DNA of 64,000 nucleotides from Labyrinthula sp. Ha (Eukaryota; Sar; Bigyra; Labyrinthulida; Labyrinthulaceae), in the NCBI GenBank assembly GCA_015227615.1, contig JAALGZ010000082.1, positions 1-64,000 on the forward strand. Reading direction: 5' to 3'. A model generated the notes under the pieces. That model ran no database searches. It was given only the letters and a program-made list of their open reading frames with translations, and had not been told where the DNA came from. Positions 1-12,016 of the stretch are shown one piece after another; within the stretch, counting starts at the first letter, position 1; each line of letters starts with the position of its first letter. The translations under genes were made by a program, and so were the position numbers.

Positions 1-3000
1 AAGAAGGATACTGAAATAGGAAGTGTGAAACTTAATGAGGTGAAAAGTGTTATAAATTCATCTAAAGTTTTCCACGACGATGGTTTTTATAAAATAAAAG
101 CGGTGAAGGATAACGCTTTTGTTGATTCATATTTATCTGGAAAGAAACTTAAATGTTTGTTGGACTCAGGAGCATTTAGAAGTGCACTTAACAGCAAGCA
201 TAAGAAGCTATGTGATGGTATTAAGCAGTTGGAAAGGCCGGTGAGAGTACAGGCCGCGGGGGGTGTTATATACCCCGTACATGAAGTAGGATTTCTTGGA
301 AAAATGTGGGTGGAAAGTGATAAACCCGAGTTGGAACCACTTGTTTTGAAGAGGTTGAAGTCCTAATCCTGGAAGTGCCGGAATGGGATGACCTGATAAT
401 AGGTAACGACGTGCTGTGTCGTTACGGGTTGGACCCCCTTAGCGCCATGGAAAGTAAGATGAAGGTTAAGGGGAAGACAAAAACTATTTTTGCTAAATGG
501 TTTGTTAGCAACGTTGGTGTGGAAGATGAAGCTGCGAGGGATATTGAGATAAAAGAAATATATCCGAGCAACGAGAAAAACATTCCTCCTCAAGTTTTTG
601 GTTGGGATTGGCCCAACGAGGAGGAGTTTTTAGACATTGAAAACATTGATTTAGGAGCAGGTGCAGAGGTTACTGATATTGAAAAAGACAATGAAAGAAT
701 GAGGAATATTATTCGAGAGAAGTTGGAGAATATACCAGTGGTCAACTTTGATGATTCTTTAGCGTGGAAACGGAAGTTCACAGGGTTATTTTTGCAACAT
801 GCTCAGACCTTTGGGGATTCAAATAGTTATACGAAGCTGTCGAAGATTACCCCGATAAGATGTGATATAATTGAAGGGGCTCAAGTTGGCGTTCAGAAAC
901 AACTACCCCTAGGCCAAGAGCAAGAGGATTTCTTACACGCTCGGATCAATCATATGGTTAAAGCTGGTATTATTCAAGTGAATAAAAATCCCACAACAGC
1001 AATGAGTGTGCTGGTTGTGCCCAAGAAGGGACCTAAACGTTTTAGGTTGGTGGTCGATTTTCGACCTTTAAACAGAGTTACGAAGAAAGTTTCAAATACG
1101 CTACCAAAAATTGAGCTGCAATTGGATCGCGTGAAAGGAAATGCGCATTTTTGTGGATTTGACTTACTTTCTGGCTTTGATTATTTAGCTTGCAAAGAGC
1201 AAGCTGGTGAGTTTTTCACGTTTACAACCCCATGGGGGGTATCATATTCTTTCCTAGGGGCACCACAGGGGTGGTGCAATACCCCTAGTTTATTTTCTAT
1301 GCGCCAAATTGAGGAAGTTTTAATGCCTTCAGGCCTCTGGCCTAGGAAGGCCATGTAATGGATCGACGACAGTATTATCATGGGGGGTACGATGGAAGAA
1401 CTCTATGATAATACGTCTAGGTTTTTAACACAAATTCAGAAGAAGGAATTGCGTTTAAATGTGGAGAAATGTGAGTTGGTAGCAGATAAGTTGACGTTTT
1501 GCGGTCGTGAAGTGAATAAGGATGGTTGGAGCTTTGACAACAGTTATGCTAAAGGGTTGTTGGAGAGAGTAAAACCTATTTATTTACACGAACTTGCTCA
1601 ACTTATTTATACCGCGAACTTCATTTCAGCGACTATTCCGGGGTTCTCAAAAATAAGAAAACTGTTACTTGGGAGTCACAAAATTACAGGTAAAATGAAG
1701 AATTTGGAGAGAAGAAGAGTACCCATTGAATGGACTGAAGAAATGGAGAGGACTTACGAAGAAATGATACAAGCGTTGAAAGACTCTATGAGTTATTCGC
1801 TTGGTTTTTATGATCCAAAAGAAGACGTGTATTTATTCACAGATGCAAGTGAAAGATTTTACAGTTTATATATTTCGCAAACTTCTGAGAAGGTTGATAG
1901 ATTGAATCCATTCCTAAGCAATTTCAGAGTAATTGCTATGAGCTCTGGAAGTTTTGTAGGATCAGCATTGAATTGGCACATTTCGTGCAAAGAATTATTT
2001 CCTGTTTTAATGGCAGTCAAGAAGTTTCCGTACTATTTAAAGTACAATGCTAAAGAGAAAGTGTTATTTACTGACCATAAGAATTTGGTTCAGATATTAA
2101 ATCCAAGAGAAGCGAAGTTAAAGTCCCATACTTCTAGATTAAATCGTTGGGCAATGGAGTTTATGGAATTAAACCTGGTAGCTTGTCATTTAGACGGCTA
2201 CCAGAATATTCCAGCTGATTGTTTATCGAGGTGGTTGAACCCTAAATACCATAAAACTGAAGCTGATTTAGAAGTTATTTGTAAAGCTATTTCTAGAGCT
2301 AACAGTCGCGATACAGAGTTAGATTTTTGGAGAGTGGTTGATATGCTTCATGTCTCACCTAGACATCCAGCAAGTTTGAACCTAGCGGATGTCGGCTGGG
2401 AGGTGATTGACGAAGTTTTATTATTTAACTTACAGAAAAGGGATTTAGGAGAAAGCCTTGAAGAATTGAAGAAAGAAAAGGAAAAAATATTTGTCACAAA
2501 GTCTATGATCCCTGTGCTTATTCTACATGCACATATGTGGTTTAACCATGGATCGAAAGCAAACGAAGTTAAACTGCTGAAGGATATTTATTATTTTGAA
2601 ACAGAAATATGGGCTCTAGTTGTTGAAGCTCATAAGGTCTTCAGACAACAATGCATGCATTGTCAGAAGTCTAGTTTAGTTGTTCGCCGAACATTTAATA
2701 TCACCGAATGGGGCAGCCGCTCTGGTGAGGTTTTATTAGCGGACTTTTTATACATCAACTCAACTGGTTGGATCTTAACACTGGTCGATAGTTTGACTAG
2801 GACAACGATATTGAGGTACTGTAAAAAAGCTACAGCCGATAACTTGGTCTCCATCCTTTGGGATTGGAATAGTCATTTTCAACTAAGAGATGATTTTATT
2901 TTAGTGACCGATAAAGGATCACATTTTACCTCCAACGTTGTGGAGAAGTTTTTGAGAGAAAGTGGATGTAGCCACAAGTTTACTGCTACATACGTTTCAT

Positions 3001-5239
3001 ATACTGTTGGAGCTGTAGAAGTTCAAAATCGGCAGATTTTAAGACATTTGAGAAGCATAGTAAGCGAGTTCGGTTTAGGCAATAATGGATGGCCGGATGT
3101 ACTTCCAATGGTCCAGGCCTTCATTAACCAAACTCCGCTTACTTGTAGAGGTTTACGAATGTCTCCATTGGAGTTAATGATTGGAGTAGAAGGAAAGAAT
3201 AATAAGTTAGGTAGCGTTTACAAAAACATGGAGAAGAAGGATTTTCAGAGATTAAAGGAAGCAGCTATTAAGTTGAGAGAAGATCTTCATAAACTTCAGG
3301 AAAAGGCTAGTAGTTGTGGTTTAGAATATCGCATGAAAGCTAACCTCAGAAGAAATGCTAAGTTGACACCCATATTCTTTCGGCCTGGTGAGTTTGTTTG
3401 GATGTCGGAGAAGGAAGTAAATTCTGGAAATAAAGACAAAGTGAAGCCAAGATGGTGTGGTCCCTACCAGATTAGAGAGATGATTAGCGAGCACCTTTAC
3501 AAGTTGGAAGATTTAAATGGTAATGTCAAGGTTAGACATTCCACTTTGTTAATACCGTTTGCGCCAGTTGGGTTTTTACCTAACCCGGCAACTAAGTTAG
3601 TTTACCGAATGAACCGTGGTGATTTAGAGGTTGAGAAGTTTGTAAGATTAATCAAGGATGTTGAAGGAAACCTAAGTTTTGAGGTCAAGTGGCGTGGATT
3701 TCCTACAAGTGACAACACGTTTGAACCAGTGACCATTATGTTCGAGGATCTTCCTTCACTTGTTAACCAGTTTATTCGTGACAATCCAGGTGTGTTATCG
3801 AAAGAGTTGTATCAATATTTGAAAGTAATGTATCCAGATGCTTTCGAAGAAGAAGTAAGTGGTAGTTTGAACTCTCTCTATGCTATGAGTGAGAAAGAGG
3901 AATCGTCTTATGTTAAGAAATTGATTTATGGGAAGGTTGTTATAAATGAGTTGGGGCAGTGGAACTATCTTAACTGGTCCACCTATGAAGTTGAAGCGTT
4001 GAGATTTGGTGTTTTGAATCATGGTTTTGGAGATTTTATTGCTCTGAAAAAATATGTACCTGGAAAGAATAAGCAACAAGTTTACACGAAGTTACAGAAA
4101 CTTGTTGGAAGGCAAAGCCTGAAAGTTTACCATGGGCTTTATTTAGATGTTGATGTTTTACGAGTTGATAACTTGCGGATGACAGGAGAAGAATATTGTG
4201 TAAGAAGAATACCTAGAGATTCAAAGCAAGTTAGGATGTTTGAGGTTTTGATTAAATGGAAATATGCAGCTCAACATATTAAAAACTTCAAGAAAGCTAA
4301 GGAAAAGAAATTGAAAGTGTTTAATTTAACAAATACGGAGGGAGTTAAGATGATGTTAGAATATGTTAAACAAGAAGATAGTAGTTTGGATGATTGTTTT
4401 CCGAAGTTTGTAGGAGGAAAAGAGAGTTTTCTATTATTTCTGAAACAACTTTGGAGTGATCTAAGAAAGAGAGAAAAAGATATTGAAGGAAAGTTAGAAG
4501 AAGTAAAAGAAAGTTTGTGTGAGAATTATATTTTTCCAATGAGAAATGCAGAATATGAAGTAAGAAAGTGCGATACACCAAACTTAGTTAAAGTGGATTT
4601 TAAGGAATTGAACTGTGTGGCCTATATTTGGAACACAGAAGGTGTTGGGAGGTTTTACAAAGGTGATGTTAGATGTTTTTTAACTGAAACGCAGAAGAAG
4701 TTTGATGTTTTGATTGTAGATCCACCATGGAGAGTGTTCTCCGGGGATCCTGTTAGAGGACCAGCTGTGTCTTACTCTACTTTATCTGATGATGAGATCT
4801 TGAAGTTGAATTTGAAAGCAGTGATGCATAACACCCTCTGTTGCGTTTGGGTTATTAAAGGAAAGGAAAATATTGTTCAAGAATTATTTCATCGAAACGG
4901 AATTCGCATGATGGGACGTTTTATTTGGATAAAAACAAATGGACACAATAAAATATTATCCACACTTGGTAACCTTACAATGCGTTGCACGGAGGAGTGC
5001 ATTTTAGGGGTCAAAGGTGAGCTACCGAAGGTTTTAGTTACAAGATCATTGGGCAAAGAAATATTATATGGTAAAAGAACTGGTAACGCCCAAAAACCAG
5101 TGGAATTATATGAGTTGTTAGAGAACAGTTGTCAGAAGGAAACTCGTTTTTTGGAATTATTTGGACGGAAAAATAATTTGAGGAAGAATTGGTTCACTGT
5201 TGGAAATGAGTTATAGCCACCTGATGCTGAAAGGGGCAG
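1..5239 (+). mobile_element. Ty3/Gypsy LTR retrotransposon with chromodomain and MT-A70 domain (left end outside window)
   Basis: Internal region of a Ty3/Gypsy-type element, truncated by the left window edge so gag and the 5' LTR are not seen. Parts in order, approximate: aspartic protease (LLDSGA) near 160-185; reverse transcriptase about 900-1500, with the LVVDFRPLNR and FLGAPQGW boxes; RNase H about 1820-2240 (FTDAS); integrase about 2520-3100 with an H-H-C-C zinc motif and a D-D-E core; a GPY/F-like segment near 3450 (RWCGPYQI); chromodomain about 3610-3780; then an unusual long C-terminal extension to about 5216. A purine-rich tract near 5229-5237 precedes a probable LTR start. The order protease-RT-RNase H-integrase is diagnostic of Ty3/Gypsy, and the chromodomain points to chromovirus-like relatives. 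The visible coding part is broken in about two places, with most of it open, so it looks fairly young. Age cannot be set without the 5' LTR. Confidence 0.9.
3610..5216 (+). other. Accessory C-terminal module of the Ty3 element: chromodomain, Myb/SANT-like segment, MT-A70 methyltransferase domain
   Basis: Three segments follow the integrase in the same reading frame. (1) A chromodomain at about 3610-3780 with the FEVKWRGF core. (2) A segment at about 3955-4170 with regularly spaced Trp/aromatic residues (QWNYLNWSTYEVEALR) and a KNKQQVYTKLQKLVGRQSL stretch. It resembles a Myb/SANT-type DNA-binding domain; this call is moderate. (3) A domain at about 4560-5213 with MT-A70 family hallmarks: FDVLIVDPPW with DPPW at 4719-4730, a WIK-x-NGHNK stretch, LTMRCTEECILGVKG, QKPVELYELLE and a LELFGRKNNLRKNWFTVGNEL-like ending that closely follows METTL3, METTL14 and yeast IME4. 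The DPPW motif is the catalytic/SAM-pocket motif in active members, so activity is possible. Whether it would act on RNA (m6A) or DNA (6mA) cannot be told from sequence. No recent host gene boundary or intron is visible around it. Confidence 0.8.
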
Positions 5240-6440
5240 TGTTGTGGTTTTATGTGAAATATCTTATGGTTTAATGTAGTTGCGATATATGTTTTTGTTT
5301 CAGCTGTGTCTCAGGTGGTTGATTCCAAAAATGTTTGTCTTTGATGTTCTTGATGTTACTAAGAAATAAAGATGTGAAAGAAACTTTGGTAAATGTTGAT
5401 ATACAAGTGAAATTTTGGTATAATATGAATTTATGAGATGATACGAAGATATTGTGAACTTTTTGGTTTATTCTGAAGTGTTTTCGAAGAGTTACAGTTG
5501 ATTTGGTCAAATCGAGAACCTAATTTACAGTCTTTTCTCTTACGTATTATGTGATAAAATTCGTCCGTGATGAGATGAAAGGGTGGTTTGTTCATCGATG
5601 TTTTTCTCCTATGAATTTACATTTGGTGACATTTGTTGATATAAATTAAAAACGAGATATCGTTAGTTACGATTGAGGAATGACATGGTCATTTGGGAAT
5701 TTTGGTATAGGTATTCTGCATAATATGGTGTTGGAACTGAGTTGAAATATACAATATTCAGGAAAGTTGAAAGTAGTATTTGACATATATTTTCCGTTTT
5801 TTACTAACTGTTAAAGCGATATAAAAAAAAAAGAGAAAAAGAGTTTTTAGTGAATTATAAAAGGAAGTTTATTGAGTTTATATCTAACGCGAAACCCTAT
5901 TTTATTGGATCTGAGGTCTTTTACAAGGTCCAAGTTGTGTTTGTGATTGGTTTTTTTCTTCCGCGGACGTCTTAAGAGTAATTTACAGGAAGACGATAAA
6001 CGCAATATGTTTTTAGCACTTTGAACATTCTATGTATAACTTTTCTGGTAACAGAAAATTGAAAGAGCTATTTCCAGAGTCTTAGCTTCGCTTTTTTTTA
6101 TCTTCAGATTACATGGGAGATACATCCAAAAGGTAAAGTGCTATTCTCCTTCACCCCAGATCTTGCTTTTTCTTGCTAATATAAGGAATTCCGATATTTT
6201 ATACTTTTTATTTAAAGTTTTCTTAAGTGGTTCTTATTCTATGTGGACATTCTTTGTATGTAAACTCGTGTACTGTCGTGATGATATGTGTCGATAATAT
6301 GGCTATATAAAAGTTTTTGCGAATATTGACACATGCTTTCTTTTCCATTACAAGTTTAGTGCTAAGAAATATTCAATTGAATACATCTCCCAGAACCTTA
6401 AAACGCTTGAGATATAAAGCATCTATATATATTAAAGAAA
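5240..6440 (+). repeat. Probable 3' LTR of the Ty3 element (right end undetermined)
   Basis: Immediately after a purine tract (GAAAGGGGCAG) the sequence begins TGTTGTGG, a common start for Ty3-type LTRs. A TATATAAAA box lies near 6303, about where a U3/R junction would be expected in a long LTR. No protein-coding signal is seen in this stretch. The 5' LTR is outside the window, so the right boundary given here is only a guess from the TATA position. Confidence 0.4.
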
Positions 6441-9400
6441 TTTCATCACTCGTAGTCACTAGTTTGGAAGAGTAACTCTTACCCGTAATAAGTATTTATA
6501 CTATATAAAATTTGATACAAAATATAACTTATAGATATAAAAAAGACAAAGGTGTGTTTTTAGAACCAACCTTTGATAACGATTCCTTGACTGAATCTTA
6601 AGTATTTGTTTCTTTGAAATTTTCAAAAACGAATAATCAGATTTGCAGGTATTTAGAGCCAGAGGCAAGAAGCATTCAAGATAGAAAGCCACAAAACAAT
6701 CCCTGTCGTGCTCGTGCATTATGCTCCTATGTTATCTACAGGAAAGAAACAACTTATTCAAACCCTACGATCAATACTGAAGCACATGTGCATCGGTTAC
6801 ACGTTGCTAAAAAAATAATCATTTATATTCAAATTCCGAGGTATTACAGGTATATGATTTTCTAAGCTATGGGTTCCATCTATGTCTAAACTACTTTTTT
6901 CAAAATTCTTAAATGACAGTAAGAGATATCTACCGATAGTTCCCGTAATTTCACAAACCTATTCTAGAGCTTATTATCACAACCTGAAAACAATGTTGCG
7001 GATATTATTGTTCCAAATAAGTTTTGACAAGTTGGAGAACAATATTTTAGCTCAATTACTTGTTTGTTTAATGTTTATCTGTTTTTCCTAATTACTTGTA
7101 ATATTTTAGACCCTGGTTATTTCCCCTTTGAATGTTTCTTAATATGCCAACGAAAATAACGATGTAGAGACCATCTCACATTATTCTTCAGGCCAATGGG
7201 TGTTTTCTATATTCATTTGTGATCTCAAGGATTCTCCTTTCATGATAAGTTTCCAAAGAATTTGAATCGTTCTATCGTGGATATTATCATATTCAAAACA
7301 ACTTTTATCTGTTTAACTTTATACTTGATATCTTCGGTAGTCTGAGCATTTTCATATTGATAAAAGTCCTATCTTCATGAATATACTATTTACCTGGTTA
7401 TTCTAATGCTGAGATCGTGGTAGTATTGGGAAAAATATTTAATTTTAACTGTTCTACTTGGGGCTTCGTTTCTTTGGAACTGATTCGATAGATTCTTTGT
7501 TTTATGCCACGCAAAGCTATAATCTACCTCCTGATGTTATATTTGAATTTTTGAGTTCATTTTCAGCGAGATTGAAGTTGCGACAGTGTACCTATCGCAC
7601 TTGTAGAACTCTTATAATACATATGATAACAGTCCCCAAAAGTAATAGAAGAATGTACTTTAGCTATAAACTTCATTTGAGTTTATTCGTTTTTTCTGTA
7701 AACTGCTTTCCTATTTGGTTAAAAAATTGTTCATTTAAGTGACTTTAGAACTATTTCCGGTATTTTTAGCATCTGGCTTTAATTTTTCTGGAAAATTTTA
7801 TTACATATGGACATCTATAGTTTGGTTGTAATATTTTTTAATATATATTATTGATCCAATTATTTTCACTTCCTTCAAGTTTATCACTCATGACATTATT
7901 TTCTTAATGGATTCAATGCAGTCTAGCTTTAAATTTTGTTGCGAAAATCGTATATAACCTGTAATGCTGCGCAGAGACTTAAAATATTCCCCGTGTCTGA
8001 AACTAATGATGACATTATTTTTAAAGTGCTCGCTTAGTCAATATATTACTTTCTTAACTTTTATTATTTCTAGTTAAGCGGTGTATTATGTAATACTGCT
8101 TATAGTTTACCCATATTTCAGGGTGATTAAATTTACCAAATTCAGTTATAAGTTTTAATTATTTTTCTTAAATAAATTTGCTTGTAGAAGGTTAGGAAAA
8201 GTGTTAAGGTCTTTAGTTTTTTTCTCCTAAATTAGCAAGCAATAGGTTAAGAAAAGAATCAACACACTTTGAGTTTAAAGCTGAGTGATAACGTCTCCTT
8301 ATTACTTGAAAAATGCTGTTTCCTTTAATAATCTTCATGTGTAATTAGGATGATAAATAAAAATTTTAATTTCTTTTTTCACTGCTTGAAGTAAAAAGTT
8401 TGAATATACAAGCTAGCTTCCGGGTTTTTTATCATTATGAAGAAGTTTGTTGAGAATGAGATAGTAAAATAAGCTGACAAATCAACCATTGTTGCTCTAG
8501 GGACTTAAGTTTCTGCAGCAGCAGAAAGCTTGATTTTGAGACTAACAAAATTGAGGCGTAAGTAGTTTGTTCCTTTAAGTGTTTCATTGCTCATTTTACT
8601 GAGTAGGGACAGTTTTAGATTCTTTCTTCATCCCAGTCTATAGAGTACCAACATTGTAAGCCCCTTCATAACGAATTTGACTAATAATTTTCAAGGACTT
8701 AGAAATTATCTTGGTTCTCTAGAATCAGCTCACTTGTCAGAAATGTATTGCAAATACGTTTCTCCATACTTGTGTCTGTATGAAAATATCTTGGTAAAAT
8801 AAACGAACTGTACGAAATGCTATTCTGGCACCTTGTAAAAAAATGTTATTGAATAAGTATATTCTAAATATTTAGTGAAGTAGTTATCTTACGTACGATT
8901 ACTCTAGGCAATTTTATCAACAAAGGAAAACTCACCCAATATCAAAAAGTTCATCCTGTATAATTGCAGTGGCGTAGAGTTCATTATAGGAAAGCAATAT
9001 TCCACTTTGAACATCAACATATGAAGAAGTAAACCTTTTTTTCTTAGCAGGTGAACTGGAACATAAGATTTAATAGACAAGATAAAAAATAATAACCTAC
9101 TTAGCTAGTACTTGAAAGTAAAGTACTTAGCAAACTATAAGGTATACATCAATAAAATTTCATAACTGTATGAGCTTATCAGTCAAGATGAACAATTGCC
9201 TGTAAAGGATAGACTGTATTCTATTTGTTTCTTCAGGGATGATACTTTAGTTTGTATAACAATAATATTGAGCAGCTCGAGTATTTAATCAGTTATTAAT
9301 TATTGATAAACATGTTAATATCACCTGATAGGGTAGGATTAGTACAGCATTATTTTAGCGAATTAAGAGTATAGCCAACATAAAAACGTTATATAAGATA

Positions 9401-9919
9401 AAACAGAAACAGCAAAAAAGAGCAAAGCTAACCGCAAGCTAAGCAATACAAATAATACCTCTCAATACAAGTACTTTGACTTAGGACAGTAATAACTAGA
9501 GTACAGTACGACTTTCATAAAGTGTTTAAAGCTTTTCTTATTTCTTTATATAGCCGCAGTTAAGTAAAGGCTAGGGATCGACATTTCAAGTTCCTGGTAT
9601 ATTTCAGCTTGCAAGACCTAGCGTTCTTGTTAGTAACTTCGCCTCACTTTGCTGTGTCTTCCTGGTTGATAGTTCATTCCAAGCAGATAAAGCAGCTAGA
9701 CAGCAAGGTAGAAAACAAGCAACCTTATCATAATAACCAGCCGTACAGGCTGGCTGTTTTCAAAGTGCGAACTCTACTGACTCAAGGGAAAAATTCAACC
9801 TGAAGAAACCTGCCCTCTCTAACTATAGAGAACATGTTCTTCAGTCCATTTACAGTGAGTTAATTATGAATAAAAGGCGCAAATGATAATATATCTAATT
9901 TATCAACCTTAGTTTAGCT
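6441..9919. other. AT-rich intergenic stretch, no gene recognised
   Basis: Short open frames here look random: low complexity, no motifs, no plausible splicing partner. The only trace of interest is a short plus-strand peptide near 9740-9800 (AVFKVRTLLTQGK), weakly like the start of a LINE endonuclease domain (consensus WNVRTL). It is too short to annotate as an element. Confidence 0.5.
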
Positions 9920-12016
9920 CTAAAGAACTGTTACACTAGTAGTTACATCAAAGTAAAAACACATGTCATTTCCAACTCTTGCAACAATGATAACTTCTCC
10001 TGTTAATGTTTCCGGAATATTTATATTAGCAGTTCCTGAACTTCCTTCACCAACTAAAACCCAATCAAGTTCAACAATATCTGTTTCGTAATCAAACACA
10101 TCTACAGCTTTAAGTATATTTAAAGCCGCATAGAATTGAACAGTATCAACAGAAGTATCACCACTATAAGATACAGAAATAGTTTCACCTGCAGAAATAG
10201 AAGAACCAATTGCTGAAAAGTCTACAATAAGTGGATCAACAGAAGTTACAAACTCAACCTCAACATCAGCAGTTTGAAATTGTCCAACAATACCAGCGGA
10301 AAATTCAGTTTCTACTTTAGTTGTATCATATAAAGTTCTTTCAGTAAATCTCATAGTCATAGTTCTTGCAATAGAAGGAAGTTCTTCCCAATCTCTATGA
10401 CTAGTTTCAGGATAAGTTAAAAAATGAAGGTTTGGAAAATATCTTGAAACAGATTTAGTTGGTTTCCAGGATCTAAATCTTCCTAAAGTAGAACTGTCCA
10501 AGTCTTCGTACCCAAGATCTACTCTATCCCAAGAAAAGAAACCTTCTCCACTTACTCCTAAAGCATTAAGCTGAAAACCATTTCCAATTGGAACAGTACA
10601 AGTAGATTGAACAGCTACAAGTGGAGAAATAGTTACTTCAGGATCAACTACTTCAAAACTCTGTCCACAAACACCATCTTCAACAACAGATAACATATAG
10701 TCATACATAGGATTTAACTGTGCAGAGTTAAAATAAGGATCAGAATTTGCTTGAATATCATTTGATCCACAAATTCCAGCATACCCCATAATACTTGTTC
10801 CTCCACCTGGTTCTGCTGCTCCTTCAGGCATAAGATTTCCTCCATTTCCACTACAATCTCTAAAACTATGTGCACCAAAAAATTGATGACCAATTTCATG
10901 AGAAACATAATCAACTGCAAAGACATCATTTTCAGGAGAAGCTAAACCAGTTGTTCCACCAGCTTTATTTACTTGACACAAACTTGGATAATAAGCAACT
11001 CCACCACTTGCTGTAGAAACAGAATGACCAATATCATAAGAAGAAGATTCTATTCCTAGTTGAGTTAAGAATCCACCACCTTGATCTAATAAAGCAGATG
11101 TGTTTGGAACAAATCTACATATTCTTCTTCTTTCTGGACTTTCTTGAGTTCCTGGAAGACAAATTCCAAGATCTTGATTATCTACAAACTCAAAGAAAGC
11201 GCCAAATTCTCTTGCATAAATTCCATTTACTCTTGAAAGCATAGTTGCCAAAGCAGAAAATACTGATTCACGAGTTGCTCCATGATAATCAGAGTATTGT
11301 TGACTTGCAAGAAACGCGATCTTAAATATATATCCTGTTGTTGAAGATTGCATTTCTCTTTTTTCTTCAGCAACTCTTGCAAACTCTTCAGCTAATTTAT
11401 CAGCATCAAAACCTTCCAAATCTCTTGACTTTGCTACCTTTTTCAACTCTTTGGTAATAACTTCTTTATTAAATACAACTTTATCTTCCATACTATATTC
11501 TCCATTTGCTTTCATTTCTCCTCTTGCAGTTTTTGTATTGTATAAAACATACTTATTTGATCCACGTTCAGCAGAATCAATATAAAAATTTCTACTTTCT
11601 GAAGTAATTGTTGCTGAAAAACTATCAACTTGATCTTCAGCAGAGTTAAAAATAAGTTCAAGTTGTTGAATATCTCCAGAAGTAACTTCACCACAAGTTC
11701 CAGAATAAAAGTGAAGAGAAGGAAACTTTTCACTCAACACACTTGAAACTGCTCTATTCCCTTCAGATATCTTACAACTTATACTCTCTTCTTCCGAAAG
11801 TGGAAGGTTAATAGATGAAGTCTTACTCAAGATGGAAGGAAGCTCAGAAAGGGATGACTTCAATTCCAAGAAAGACTTTCCAGTCACTCCATCTAAACGT
11901 CTATTCCTTAGTGTAGTTGCCTCTTTAACATCAAAACTCCATAAGTCCACAGGTTGCTCAAGAGTTTTTGCCGTGGTCAAACTCACAGCACCAATTAAAA
12001 GCCCAATTTTGTACAT
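9920..12016 (-). CDS. Secreted reprolysin-like zinc metalloprotease (metzincin), paralogue 1
   Basis: Single-exon 698-residue protein ending at TAG. Residues 1-16 (MYKIGLLIGAVSLTTA) form a likely signal peptide. Residues about 25-220 look like a propeptide. The catalytic domain follows, with HEIGHQFFGAH from His373 (putative zinc ligands His373, His377, His383; catalytic Glu374) and a Met-turn at Met410 (SIMGYAGICG) followed by Tyr412. The stretch EPGGGTSIMGYAGICG and the following SDPYFNSAQL resemble M12B/reprolysin-like peptidases common in bacteria such as Bacteroidetes. The last 200 residues look like beta-sandwich (Ig/FnIII-like) modules. The usual Gly at position 8 of HExxHxxGxxH is Phe here, with Gly at position 9, as in paralogue 2. 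It is divergently placed relative to LNR gene A, 3.8 kb away. Substrate unknown. The family call is firm; bacterial ancestry is only a possibility. Confidence 0.88.
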   Translation of the reverse strand: MYKIGLLIGAVSLTTAKTLEQPVDLWSFDVKEATTLRNRRLDGVTGKSFLELKSSLSELPSILSKTSSINLPLSEEESISCKISEGNRAVSSVLSEKFPSLHFYSGTCGEVTSGDIQQLELIFNSAEDQVDSFSATITSESRNFYIDSAERGSNKYVLYNTKTARGEMKANGEYSMEDKVVFNKEVITKELKKVAKSRDLEGFDADKLAEEFARVAEEKREMQSSTTGYIFKIAFLASQQYSDYHGATRESVFSALATMLSRVNGIYAREFGAFFEFVDNQDLGICLPGTQESPERRRICRFVPNTSALLDQGGGFLTQLGIESSSYDIGHSVSTASGGVAYYPSLCQVNKAGGTTGLASPENDVFAVDYVSHEIGHQFFGAHSFRDCSGNGGNLMPEGAAEPGGGTSIMGYAGICGSNDIQANSDPYFNSAQLNPMYDYMLSVVEDGVCGQSFEVVDPEVTISPLVAVQSTCTVPIGNGFQLNALGVSGEGFFSWDRVDLGYEDLDSSTLGRFRSWKPTKSVSRYFPNLHFLTYPETSHRDWEELPSIARTMTMRFTERTLYDTTKVETEFSAGIVGQFQTADVEVEFVTSVDPLIVDFSAIGSSISAGETISVSYSGDTSVDTVQFYAALNILKAVDVFDYETDIVELDWVLVGEGSSGTANINIPETLTGEVIIVARVGNDMCFYFDVTTSVTVL

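Noticed and set aside
7458-7742. 94-codon plus-strand frame
   Set aside because: Low-complexity AT-driven sequence with no recognisable feature.
9740-9800. AVFKVRTLLTQGK as a LINE endonuclease start
   Set aside because: Only one short box is seen and the key Trp is absent; no downstream endonuclease motifs follow.
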